Shown here piece by piece: positions 51,520 through 60,900 of a stretch of DNA of 64,000 nucleotides. The notes under the pieces were generated by a model. That model saw only the letters and a program-made list of their open reading frames with translations. It was not told the DNA's origin and ran no database searches. The translations under genes were made by a program, and so were the position numbers. Positions within the stretch are counted from its first letter, which is position 1, and each line of letters opens with the position of its first letter. The DNA comes from Bradyrhizobium sp. Tv2a-2 (lineage in GTDB: Bacteria; Pseudomonadota; Alphaproteobacteria; Rhizobiales; Xanthobacteraceae): NCBI RefSeq assembly GCF_000472425.1, contig NZ_AXAI01000017.1, positions 65,344 to 129,343 on the forward strand, read 5' to 3'.

Positions 51520-52035
51520 CTATTGCGGCTTTGGCATGCCGTAATTCGGCGCCAGCAGGCGGTCATGCACGAGGTAGCTCGTCACCCGCGTCCAGGATTC
51601 GTCGGTGTTGCCGCGCATATCGGCATTCATGGCCGCGACCACTCGCCCGGTGTGAACGTCGCGCATGTAAATGTTCATGATCAGGATGAGGTTGGAAACC
51701 TTCTGCACCACGCCGGTGAGAACGAGATCCGCCCCGATCTGGTCCGCATAGCGCACGTCACAGCCGCCGCAGGCCTGCAGATTGCTGCCATGCGCAGCTG
51801 CGGTGACGGGAGCGATATCGATGAGCTGAAACTTGCCGGACTCCGCCAGTTCCCGGCGCAATTGATCGCCGGCCCGCATCAGGCGATCCTGCTCGTCCTT
51901 GCGCGGCCCGCTCATCTCGCCCTGCAGGCTGGTGTCGAGCAGCTCGAAATCGAACACCGCGAGCTTGGGCGTATCGGCATGGGCCGGCAGCGAACCCATC
52001 AGTGACAGAAAAATAGCCGCGAGCCGTGCTCTCAT
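51520..52035 (-). CDS. DUF3280 exported protein
   Basis: 171 aa from ATG 52035. Signal peptide (AAIFLSLMGSLPAHA) followed by a domain beginning KLAVFDFELLDTSLQGE, with QACGGCDVRYADQIGADLVL and MNIYMRDVHTGRVVAAMNAD. This fits DUF3280, exported proteins found beside PQQ-dependent alcohol oxidation and Lut-type genes; molecular role unknown. The pair of close cysteines (CGGC) is notable. It is divergent from the binding protein gene at 52177; the 141 bp between them hold both promoters. Confidence 0.75.
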   Translation of the reverse strand: MRARLAAIFLSLMGSLPAHADTPKLAVFDFELLDTSLQGEMSGPRKDEQDRLMRAGDQLRRELAESGKFQLIDIAPVTAAAHGSNLQACGGCDVRYADQIGADLVLTGVVQKVSNLILIMNIYMRDVHTGRVVAAMNADMRGNTDESWTRVTSYLVHDRLLAPNYGMPKPQ

Positions 52036-52176
52036 GATGGTGATCCCTGACGTCGTGACGTACCACAAAATGCGGGCTTGCAAGCCAAGCATAATTCGGT
52101 CTTGTTTGCGGGCAAGAGCTTCAAGGCGAAGCGCCCATCACCGTTCAGGCGAGGGATAAGTGCATTGGGAGGAACT

Positions 52177-53358
52177 ATGTTCCGATGGTTGGCGGCCGCG
52201 ATTGGCCTGGCGCTGATCTCGCCCTTTGCGCTTGCGGCCGAGCCGGTCGAGGTCAACATCGGCTATCTTCACCACGCAGGCATCAAAGAGACCTTGTCGC
52301 TGATTGCGCAGCCCGCCGACAATGACGGCATTGCCGGTGCGCGCCTTGCGATCGAGGACAACAACACCACCGGAAAATTTCTCAACCAGCATTTCAACCT
52401 GGACGAGGTTCGGCTCAAGTCCAGTGATGATGTGGTGAAGGCGGCGCAGACGCTTGCCGGCCATGACGGCTTCATCATCGCCGACCTCCCCGCGGACGAG
52501 CTGCTCAAGGTCTCGGACGCGCTGCGCGACAATGGCACGCTGCTATTGAACGCCGGCGCCATCGACGACCGGCTCCGCGAGGAGGACTGTCGCGCCAATG
52601 TCATTCATGTCGCACCGACACGCTCGATGCTGGCTGATGCGCTCGCACAATATTTGGTGTGGAAGCAATGGAAGCGCTGGCTGCTGGTGGCCGGCTCGCA
52701 TGACAACGACAAGCTCTATGCCGACGCGCTGCGCCGCGCGGCGACGCGCTTCGGCGCCAAGATCGTGCAGGAGCGCACCTTCGAGGATAAAGGCGGCGCG
52801 CGGCGCACCGACAGCGGCGTCACGCTGATCCAGCGCCAGATGCCTGTTTTCACCCAGCAGGCGCCGGCCTATGACGTTCTGGTTGCCGCCGACGAGAGCG
52901 AGGTCTTCGCTTCCTATCTGCCTTACCGCACCTGGGATCCCCGCCCCGTCGCGGGCTCGGCAGGACTAATGCCGACGAGCTGGGATGCCGCGCATGACCA
53001 ATGGGGCGCGATCCAGCTGCAGAACCGCTTCGTCAAGCTCAATTCGCGGCGCATGACGGCGCTCGACATGCAGGCCTGGACCGCCGCACGCATGATCGGC
53101 GAGGCTGCCTCCCGCACCAACTCCGGCGATCCCAAGCGTCTGGCCGACTTCATAAAGGGACCGGACTTTTCGGTCGCGGCCTTCAAGGGGCAGCCGCTGA
53201 CGCTGCGCGACTGGAATCTGCAGCTTCGCCAGCCGATCCTGCTTGCGGACGGGCGCATGGTGGTTTCGGTTTCGCCGCAGGAAGGTTTCCTGCACCAGGT
53301 CTCCGAACTCGACACGCTCGGCGTTGACCGGCCCGAAACCAAGTGCAAGCTGCATTGA
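52177..53358 (+). CDS. Periplasmic binding protein, PQQ-catabolism/LutA type
   Basis: 393 aa from ATG 52177 (GGGAGGAACT upstream). Signal peptide (WLAAAIGLALISPFALA) and a two-lobed branched-chain-amino-acid-binding-type fold: VEVNIGYLHHAG, ARLAIEDNNTTGKFL, GHDGFIIADLPADELL and LLVAGSHDNDKLYADALR. Proteins of this type accompany PQQ alcohol dehydrogenases and are called LutA in lanthanide uptake. A metal or PQQ-related ligand is likely but unproven. It heads an operon of five genes with overlapping ends. Confidence 0.85.
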   Translation: MFRWLAAAIGLALISPFALAAEPVEVNIGYLHHAGIKETLSLIAQPADNDGIAGARLAIEDNNTTGKFLNQHFNLDEVRLKSSDDVVKAAQTLAGHDGFIIADLPADELLKVSDALRDNGTLLLNAGAIDDRLREEDCRANVIHVAPTRSMLADALAQYLVWKQWKRWLLVAGSHDNDKLYADALRRAATRFGAKIVQERTFEDKGGARRTDSGVTLIQRQMPVFTQQAPAYDVLVAADESEVFASYLPYRTWDPRPVAGSAGLMPTSWDAAHDQWGAIQLQNRFVKLNSRRMTALDMQAWTAARMIGEAASRTNSGDPKRLADFIKGPDFSVAAFKGQPLTLRDWNLQLRQPILLADGRMVVSVSPQEGFLHQVSELDTLGVDRPETKCKLH

Positions 53359-53375
53359 GGATGGAGAACCTGCGC

Positions 53376-54347
53376 ATGTGGCGCCATTGCCTGCTTCCCG
53401 GACTGGCCGTTTGGCTCGCGGCGGCCGCGCCCGCGCACGCCTACATCGCCTATGTCTCGAACGAAAAAGGCAACACGGTCTCGGTGATCGATACCGATAG
53501 CTGGACCGTCACCAACACCATCAAGGTCGGCCAGCGGCCGCGCGGCATCGAGTTCACCCGTGACGGCAAATTCGTGATGGTGGCAGTCGGCGACGACGAC
53601 ACCATCCAGATGATCGACACCAAGACCCACGAGATCGCCGACACCCTGCCCTCCGGCCCCGACCCCGAATTGTTCACCCAGGACACTACCGGCAAGATTC
53701 TCTACGTTGCGAACGAGAACGACAACACCGTGACGATCATCGACATCGCGAAGCGCGCGCGACTTGGCGACATCCAGGTCGGGGTCGAGCCCGAGGGCAT
53801 GACCATGAGCCCGGACGACAAGATCCTGATCAACACGTCCGAAACCACCAACATGGCGCACTTCATCGACACCACGAAGCGCGAAATCGTGGCCAATGTG
53901 CTGGTGGATTCGCGGCCGCGCTTTGCCCAGTTCAAGCCTGATGGCTCGGAATTGTGGGTCTCTTCGGAAATCGGCGGCACGGTGTCGATCATCGACCCCG
54001 TCAAGCACGCCGTGACCGGCAAGATCGAGTTCAGCATTCCAGGCCTGCGGCGCGAAGCGATCCAGCCGGTCGGCATCGGCATCACCAAGGACGGGAAGAC
54101 GGCCTTCATCGCCCTCGGCCCCGCCAACCGCATCGCGGTCGTCGATGCCGCGACCCACACAGTGACGAAATATCTCCTGGTCGGACAGCGGGTCTGGCAC
54201 ATGGCCTTCACGCCGGACGAGAAATATCTTTTGACGACCAACGGCGTTTCCAATGATGTGTCCGTGATCGATGTCGCAAGCCAGAAGGTGATCAAGACAA
54301 TCCAGGTCGGGGAGTTGCCATGGGGCATCACGATCACGCCGCAATGA
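53376..54347 (+). CDS. Exported YVTN-type beta-propeller protein
   Basis: 323 aa from ATG 53376 (GGAGA 7 nt upstream; ATG 53361 is possible). Signal peptide up to AHA, then seven blade-like repeats with the VSVIDTDSWTV, IQMIDTKTHEI, VTIIDIAKRAR, VSIIDPVKHAV, IAVVDAATHTV and VSVIDVASQKV strands. This is the beta-propeller family linked to PQQ-dependent catabolism. It probably scaffolds or delivers a ligand in the periplasm for the ABC system. The gene ends overlapping the ATPase gene by ATGA. Confidence 0.85.
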   Translation: MWRHCLLPGLAVWLAAAAPAHAYIAYVSNEKGNTVSVIDTDSWTVTNTIKVGQRPRGIEFTRDGKFVMVAVGDDDTIQMIDTKTHEIADTLPSGPDPELFTQDTTGKILYVANENDNTVTIIDIAKRARLGDIQVGVEPEGMTMSPDDKILINTSETTNMAHFIDTTKREIVANVLVDSRPRFAQFKPDGSELWVSSEIGGTVSIIDPVKHAVTGKIEFSIPGLRREAIQPVGIGITKDGKTAFIALGPANRIAVVDAATHTVTKYLLVGQRVWHMAFTPDEKYLLTTNGVSNDVSVIDVASQKVIKTIQVGELPWGITITPQ

Positions 54348-55156
54348 CAATGGCTGATACAGCCGGCGGCGATCAGGCCTTGCCCGGCGCGGAAACGCAG
54401 CCGGCCGGCGTGGCGGCGCTGTCGATCGCCGGCATCAGCCATTCTTATGGCCCGAGGCGCGCGCTGATCGACATCAGCTTTACGGTGGCGCCCGCAAGCT
54501 TCACCGCGCTCCTCGGACTGAACGGCGCGGGAAAAAGCACATTGTTCTCGCTGATCACGCGCCTGTTCGGCATTCAGACCGGGCAGATCAGCATCTTCGG
54601 CCACGACATCAGCCGCGAACCGGGCGAGGCGCTGCGGCTATTGGGCGTTGTGTTCCAGCCGCGCACCCTCGATCTCGACCTCTCGCTCAAGCAGAACCTG
54701 TTGTACCACGCCGCCCTGCACGGCATCAGCCGACGAGAGGCAGCTGAGCGCAGCGCCGAATTGCTCGCGCGTATCGGCCTGTCCGACCGCGCCGCGAGCA
54801 AGGTGCGCGATCTCTCAGGTGGCCAGATGCGACGGCTGGAGATCGCGCGGGCGCTTCTGCACCGGCCACGGCTCCTCCTGCTCGACGAGCCGACCGTTGG
54901 GCTCGACGTCAAGGCCCGTGCCGATATCCTCACCCATGTCAGGCAGCTCGTCACCGAGCAGGGCATCGGCGTACTCTGGGCTACCCATCTGTTCGATGAG
55001 ATCACGGCAAGCGACGATCTCGTCGTGCTGCATCAGGGCAAGATGCTGGCACGCGGCCGTGTGCCTGACGTCATCGCCAAGGCCGGCGGACAGGATGTCC
55101 ATTCCGCCTTCATGCGCTTGACGCAGGGCGCCGTGACCGGAGGATCGGAATCGTGA
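54344..55156 (+). CDS. ABC transporter ATP-binding protein
   Basis: 270 aa from ATG 54344, overlapping the propeller stop; ATG 54320 and 54350 are alternatives. Walker A GLNGAGKST, Q-loop in VVFQPRTLDLDLS, signature LSGGQMRRLEIAR, Walker B LLLLDEPTVGLD and switch His in LWATHLFDE. It resembles the DrrA/NodI/PQQ-catabolism type that works with ABC-2 permeases and energises the following membrane protein. Although a periplasmic binding protein lies in the operon, the ABC-2 type normally exports, so transport direction is uncertain. Confidence 0.9.
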   Translation: MTMADTAGGDQALPGAETQPAGVAALSIAGISHSYGPRRALIDISFTVAPASFTALLGLNGAGKSTLFSLITRLFGIQTGQISIFGHDISREPGEALRLLGVVFQPRTLDLDLSLKQNLLYHAALHGISRREAAERSAELLARIGLSDRAASKVRDLSGGQMRRLEIARALLHRPRLLLLDEPTVGLDVKARADILTHVRQLVTEQGIGVLWATHLFDEITASDDLVVLHQGKMLARGRVPDVIAKAGGQDVHSAFMRLTQGAVTGGSES

Positions 55157-56001
55157 CCTCAACCACAATTACGGAACGGCCGAAGGGCTTTTCGTTTTCC
55201 GAGTACATGACCTGCCTCACCGGCATCGTCTGGCGCGAGGGCCTGCGCTTCCTGCACCAGCGCGAGCGCTTCATCTCGGCGCTGGTGCGGCCCCTGGTGT
55301 GGCTGTTCATTTTCGCGGCCGGCTTCCGCCAGGTGCTCGGCATCTCGATCATCCCGCCCTACGAGACCTATATCCTCTACGAGGTCTATATCGCGCCGGG
55401 GCTGATGGCGATGATCCAGCTTTTCAACGGCATGCAATCCTCGCTCTCGATGGTCTATGACCGCGAGATGGGAAACATGCGCACCTTGCTGGTGAGCCCG
55501 CTGCCGCGCGGCTACCTGCTGTTCTGCAAGCTGCTCGCCGGCACGGCAGTCTCGCTGCTCCAGGTCTATGCCTTTCTCCTGATCGCCTGGTTCTGGGACA
55601 TCGCGCCGCCAACCATCGGCTATCTCACCGTGCTGCCGGCGCTGATCCTGTCCGGACTGATGCTGGGCGCGCTCGGAATGCTGATCTCGTCCGGCATCAA
55701 GCAGCTGGAAAATTTTGCCGGCGTCATGAACTTCGTGATCTTTCCGATGTTCTTTGCCTCATCAGCGCTTTATCCGCTGTGGCGGGTCCAGGAAGGCAGC
55801 CCCTACCTCTATTACGTGTGCCAGGCCAATCCATTCACCCATGCGGTCGAGCTGATACGCTTCGCGCTTTATGGCAAGATCAACTGGGTTTCGCTCGCGG
55901 TCGTCGCCGGCTGCACGGCCGTCTTCATGATCGGTGCGATCCTGGCCTATGATCCGTCGCGTGGCCTTGCCCGCCGCGGGCCTGCCGGAGGTGAGACATG
56001 A
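55153..56001 (+). CDS. ABC-2 type membrane permease
   Basis: 282 aa from GTG 55153, overlapping the ATPase stop as GTGA. Six membrane helices with the ABC-2 pattern: LVRPLVWLFIFAAGFRQVLG, YEVYIAPGLMAMIQLFNGMQ, PLPRGYLLFCKLLAGTAVSL, TVLPALILSGLMLGALGMLI, FVIFPMFFASSALYPLWRVQ, and a closing VSLAVVAGCTAVFMIGAILA. It resembles the PQQ-linked or PedC/LutF type permease. The gene is joined by ATGA to the exported protein downstream, giving a fully coupled operon. Confidence 0.9.
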   Translation: MTSTTITERPKGFSFSEYMTCLTGIVWREGLRFLHQRERFISALVRPLVWLFIFAAGFRQVLGISIIPPYETYILYEVYIAPGLMAMIQLFNGMQSSLSMVYDREMGNMRTLLVSPLPRGYLLFCKLLAGTAVSLLQVYAFLLIAWFWDIAPPTIGYLTVLPALILSGLMLGALGMLISSGIKQLENFAGVMNFVIFPMFFASSALYPLWRVQEGSPYLYYVCQANPFTHAVELIRFALYGKINWVSLAVVAGCTAVFMIGAILAYDPSRGLARRGPAGGET

Positions 56002-56612
56002 CATGGCGCATCGTTCTTGGGGCGTTGACGCTCGTGGCCGCATCGAGCCAGGCCTGTCTCGCCGCCGACCCGCGCTATCCCGACTGGCCCTGCGCGCAGG
56101 CCAAGGTGCCTGAGATCTCGCTGCCCGCGGTGTGGGCCGGCCCGCCGCTCGACGACGTCCAGAGCAAATGGAAGGACGACTCCAAGGTCACCGCGCTGGT
56201 GACGAAGACGGCGGCGCGGCGGATGCCGCTTGACGAAGCCGAGAAGGAGATCAGGCAATTTCTCGCCTCCTCCAATAATGACAAGGTCATGGCCGGCAAG
56301 CTTCTGTTCGCCGGCCTGTTCGATACGCTCAATGCCGAGCGTTCGACCGTTATGAACGGCCTCGAGCGGGTCATGCGCAAGCAGCGCGAGGCCGCCGACA
56401 GGGTCCGCGCCGACACGATCGCGCTGCAGGCGCTGCAGAGCGAGACCTCGCCCGATCAGCAGAAGGTCGACGAGCTCAGCAACCAGTTGCTGTGGGAGAC
56501 GCGGATTTTCGAGGACCGCCGTCGCGTGGTCAAATTCGTCTGCGAGGTGCCGACCGCGATCGACCAGCGGCTGTTCGCACTCGGGCGCGCGATCCAGCAG
56601 GAGATCGAGTAA
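55998..56612 (+). CDS. Exported protein of the Lut-type operon
   Basis: 204 aa. Signal peptide (LGALTLVAASSQACLA), then the segment ADPRYPDWPCAQAKVPEISL and a long helical part (about 75-170) rich in Glu, Arg and Leu. No enzyme motif is visible. Two cysteines (WPCAQ and FVCEV) may form a disulfide. It lies at the end of the operon and probably acts in the periplasm with the ABC system; a similar gene closes related operons, as I recall, but its function is unknown. Confidence 0.75.
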   Translation: MTWRIVLGALTLVAASSQACLAADPRYPDWPCAQAKVPEISLPAVWAGPPLDDVQSKWKDDSKVTALVTKTAARRMPLDEAEKEIRQFLASSNNDKVMAGKLLFAGLFDTLNAERSTVMNGLERVMRKQREAADRVRADTIALQALQSETSPDQQKVDELSNQLLWETRIFEDRRRVVKFVCEVPTAIDQRLFALGRAIQQEIE

Positions 56613-56829
56613 CGCCGAAGATCGGACCGCGTACTCATAGACCCGGTAGCATGACGTGGCGAAGCGAATTTCCGCTTTGCCTTTCAAGCGACGCGGTCGC
56701 TGCGTCGCAGCCAAGCTGCCATATCCGGGCCTACGCGGGTGCTGTTCCGAAGGATGGAAATTCACTGACTTTCCGCTATTTTGTGTTGAGCCGCAGTTCT
56801 GTAGCGGCGATCTCGAAACGAGGTTCGCC

Positions 56830-57576
56830 ATGACCTCCAGGTCCTCGATTAGACGGCTCGGCGCGCCGCTCGTCGCTTTTTTTCTGACCATCTGGCCGTT
56901 GGTTTCGCCGGTACATGCTATTGAGGACGCTGGAAAGGTTGGCGTGGTGTCGTTTGGCCTGTTCGGGGATCAAGGCGTGTTTAGGTCCGAGGCGACCGGC
57001 GCGGCTCAGGTCGTCGCCGGCCGTTTCGAGACTGGCCCGATCAACGTGGAGTACAATTCCAAGAAAGGCGGAAGTGCAACGATCGAAGCTCTCACCAAGT
57101 CGTTGCAAACGGCAGCCAACCGCCTGGATGCCGAGAAAGATGTTCTCTTTTTGATTCTCACCTCGCATGGCTCTCCCGATGGCCTTGCAATCAAGGCGGG
57201 GCGGCTCACAGAAACGCTCACGCCATCTCGTCTCCGCGACATGCTCGCGAAGACAGGCGTGCGGCACAAGGTGGTGGTCATCTCGGCTTGTTATTCCGGG
57301 GTCTTTGTCCCGCGTCTGGCGAATCCCGATGTGCTGGTCATCACCGCGGCCGACGCCAAGCATCCGTCGTTCGGCTGTCAGGACAAGGCCAAGTGGACCT
57401 ATTTTGGCGACGCGTTTTTCAACGTCGCGCTCCGGAAAGCCGTCAACCTGAAGGATGCGTTTCTCGATGCGCGCTCACTCGTCCGGAAGCGAGAATTGCG
57501 GGAACATTTCGAGCCGTCGAATCCGCTCATGGCGGGCGGCGCAGACGTGCTGCCATTGCTTGTCGGACGCCCTTGA
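56830..57576 (+). CDS. Exported C13-family cysteine peptidase (legumain-like)
   Basis: 248 aa from ATG 56830 (CGAGG upstream). Signal peptide (LVAFFLTIWPLVSPVHA). The caspase-like fold shows the catalytic His in LILTSHGSPDGLA and the Cys in VVVISACYSGVFVPRL, plus the AADAKHPSFGCQ segment, all typical of C13. It cuts after Asn or Asp in known members; substrates are unknown. A 218-bp gap separates it from the Lut-type operon, so it may be independent. A longer frame from 56656 seems unlikely. Confidence 0.85.
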   Translation: MTSRSSIRRLGAPLVAFFLTIWPLVSPVHAIEDAGKVGVVSFGLFGDQGVFRSEATGAAQVVAGRFETGPINVEYNSKKGGSATIEALTKSLQTAANRLDAEKDVLFLILTSHGSPDGLAIKAGRLTETLTPSRLRDMLAKTGVRHKVVVISACYSGVFVPRLANPDVLVITAADAKHPSFGCQDKAKWTYFGDAFFNVALRKAVNLKDAFLDARSLVRKRELREHFEPSNPLMAGGADVLPLLVGRP

Positions 57577-57905
57577 ACAACCGGCCGCGAGCGCAGAAGC
57601 TATTGCTCGCGGGCGCATCGCCGTTTCGAGATTCCCCCGATAAGCAGACTGCTTGGCGACCCGTCCAGACTTCGCATTCGGGCCGATTCTGTGGAAAAGT
57701 CGAAAATACGATCAATGCCAAATTCTCGCAAAAGCTTGCGCCCTTCTGATTTGTTCGTGGCGCATGATTCGTCCTCGGTTTGGGGATTCGAATCGCGGGC
57801 GTCCGGGCAAACGCAATGTTCCCCTGGCCTCGCCTCAGTCGGCGCTTATGGGCAAAAGCAGGACACAACCTACGCTGAATCCGCCGAAAAATGCTCCCGA
57901 GCGGG
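57577..57905. other. Intergenic region, 329 bp
   Basis: It lies between the stops of the peptidase and CzcA-type genes (converging). I see no gene I can support. A stretch from about 57680 (GGGCCGATTCTGTGGAAAAG) recalls ends of some insertion elements from memory, but there is no target duplication or transposase here. Confidence 0.3.
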
Positions 57906-60900
57906 CTATTTGATTGAAGCCTGCGCCGCCACTGAATCCTCGGATGACGACGGCTCGGACAATTTGCCGTAGCGTATGTAAAGCCCGGGCAAGACCACGA
58001 GCGTTAGTAGGGTGGCACTTATTAGGCCTCCGATAACGACCGTCGCCAGCGGCTTCTGTACCTCCGCGCCGGTTCCGGTTGCGAACGCCATCGGAAGAAA
58101 ACCGAGTGAGGCCACCAAAGCGGTCATGACCACGGGTCTGAATCGAGTGAGCGCGCCGGCCTCGATCGCGATGGGCATCGGCATTCCACTTTCGCGTAAC
58201 TGGCGTATGGAGCTCAGCATCACCAGGCCGTTCAGCACGGCGACGCCCGACAACGCGATGCATCCGACGGCAGCGGAGATCGAGAACGGCATGTCGCGCA
58301 GCCAAAGCGCACAAATGCCTCCGGTGAGCGCTAGCGGAACAGCGCTGAACACCAGGAGCGCGTCCCGCGGAGATCCCGTTGCCGCAATCAGTAACAGGAA
58401 GATCATCATGAAGCATGCCGGTACGACTATCGCGAGCCGCTGCTTCGCCGCAACCAGGTTCTCCAATTGTCCTCCCCAGCTAATCCAGTAACCGGGTGGT
58501 AGCCGCACGGTCTTGGCGACGATATTCTGGGCTTCGCCGACCACCGAGCCGAGATCGCGTCCGCGCACATTGGCGGTGACCACGACACGTCGCTTGCCAT
58601 TCTCGCGGCTGATCTGGTTCGGTCCTTCGACGAAGGAGAACCGCGCCAGGCGATTGAGCGCAAGACTCTGGACTGGCGAATTCGGCGTCGCTCTGGGAAG
58701 CGCGACGGGAAGATTGCCGAGGGCTTCGAGGTCCGAACGAACGGTTTCGGGTAGCCGCACGATGATATCGAAGCTGCGGTCGCCTTCGAAAACGACGCCG
58801 GCATCCTGACCACCGACAGCAGCCCCAATCACATCGTGGACTGCCGACACGCTGAGTCCGCGGCGCGCGATGGCCGCCTTGTCGACCTTGATTTCCAGCA
58901 CGGGCAGACCGCCCGTCTGCTCCACCTTGACGTCAACTGCACCCGGTACGCTGCGCAGGCCAGCGGCAACGTCCCGCGCGGCTTTCAGCATGAGCTCGAA
59001 GTCGTCGCCGAACACCTTCACCGCGATATCGCTGCGCACCCCTGCCAACAGCTCGTTGAAACGCATCTGGATCGGCTGGGTAACTTCATAAACATTTCCG
59101 GGCAGCCGATTGACAGCCGCTTCAATCGCTTCAATCAAGGCCGCCTTGGTGACGGAGTGATCCGGCCACTCGTCGTGCGGCTTGAGGATGATGAAGGTGT
59201 CAGACGCGTTTGGAGGCATTGGATCGCTCGCGATCTCTGCGGTGCCGGTTCGCGAGAACACGAAGGCCACCTGAGGAAAGCGGCTGACCGCTTTTTCTAC
59301 AGCGAGCTGCATGCTCTGCGATTGCGTCAGCGACGTGCTTGGAATCCGGTATACGGTGATCGCGATGTTCTTTTCGTCCAGCGTAGGGATGAATTCCTGG
59401 CCCAGCCGCGTGAAGACGAGTAGGGAAATAGCAAAAAGGATGATGGCCGCGGCCATGATGGGAGATGGCGAACTGATCGCGTGTCGCAGCAGGGGAGCAT
59501 AGAAGCGCTTCGCAAGTCTGACGAAACGATTTTCCTCTTCTCGCACGCGCCCCGTGAGGAAGATGGCGATCAAGGCAGGCACCAGGGTCAAAGACAACGC
59601 AAAAGCCGATGCGAGCGCCAGGATCACCGTAAGTGCCATCGGCCCGAACATCTTGCCTTCGACACCGGTAAACGTCAGGAGTGGCACATAGACGAGCAGG
59701 ATGATGGCTTGTCCGTATAAGGTCGGCTGTACCATTTCGACGGCAGACGCCCGCACTGTGGTAAGCCGTTCCTCGCGCGAGAGCAGGCGGCCCAATCCCT
59801 GCTGCCTCTCGGCAAGATGGCGCAAAGCGTTTTCGGTAATGATGACGGCACCGTCCACGATCAGACCGAAGTCGAGAGCGCCGAGGCTCATGAGATTGGC
59901 GCTGATTCGCCCCTGCCACATCCCGACGGCCGTCATCAGCATGGCGAGCGGAATGACTAGAGCGGTGATCAGGGCCGCGCGGAAATTACCGAGCAGCAGG
60001 AACAACACGGCGATGACCAGCAGCGCACCCTCGGTTAGATTGCGCACCACGGTGCCGATTGTCGCGTCAACGAGCTGGGTGCGGTCCAGCACTGTGGTGA
60101 CTTCGACGCCGGCCGGCAGCGATGGTGCGACCGCGCGAAGCTTTGCATCAACCGCCGACGAAACCGTGCGGCTGTTGGCGCCGACCAGCATCAATGCCGT
60201 TCCGACCACGACTTCGCGACCGTTATCGCTGGCGCTGCCGGTGCGCGTTTCACCGCCGATCGACACAGTAGCGAGGTCACTGACCCGAACCGGCACGCCG
60301 CCGCGCGTCGTGACGACGACGGCACCGATCTCCTCGATGTTCTCCAATCTGCCGCCTGAACGAACCACCACGCCTTCGCCATTCCGTTCGATGTATCGTG
60401 CGCCACGGCTGACATTGTTGGCTTCAATGGAGTTGGCGACGTCCGCGAACGTCAGGCCGAGCGCGATCAGCTTCGCGGCATCAGGGTTCACCTGATACTG
60501 CTTGAGATAGCCGCCGATCGAATCCACGCCTGCAACGCCGGCCACCGTCTTGATCTGTGGCTTGATGATCCAGTCCTGAACCGTGCGAAGATAGGCGTTC
60601 TTTTCGACGTTGCTTTCCAACAACTGACCGTCCGAGGTGAGAAAGCGACCGTCATGCTGAAGGCCGGGACTACCATCGCGCCCGACCGGCTTGCCGGAAA
60701 AGTGGACCGTCCACATGTAGATTTCGCCGAGCCCAGTCGATATCGGGCCGAGATGCGGTTCGATCCCTCGCGGCAGCCGGGCGCGGACATCCGTCAAGCG
60801 CTCGCCGATCTGCTGGCGCGCAAGATAGATGTCGGTTGTTTCGCTGAACACGGCGGTGATTTGCGAGAACCCATTCCGCGACATTGACCGAGTGCTTTCC

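Noticed and set aside
57680..57760. Possible insertion-element end after the peptidase gene
   Set aside because: Resemblance is from memory only; no inverted-repeat partner, target duplication or transposase fragment is visible.
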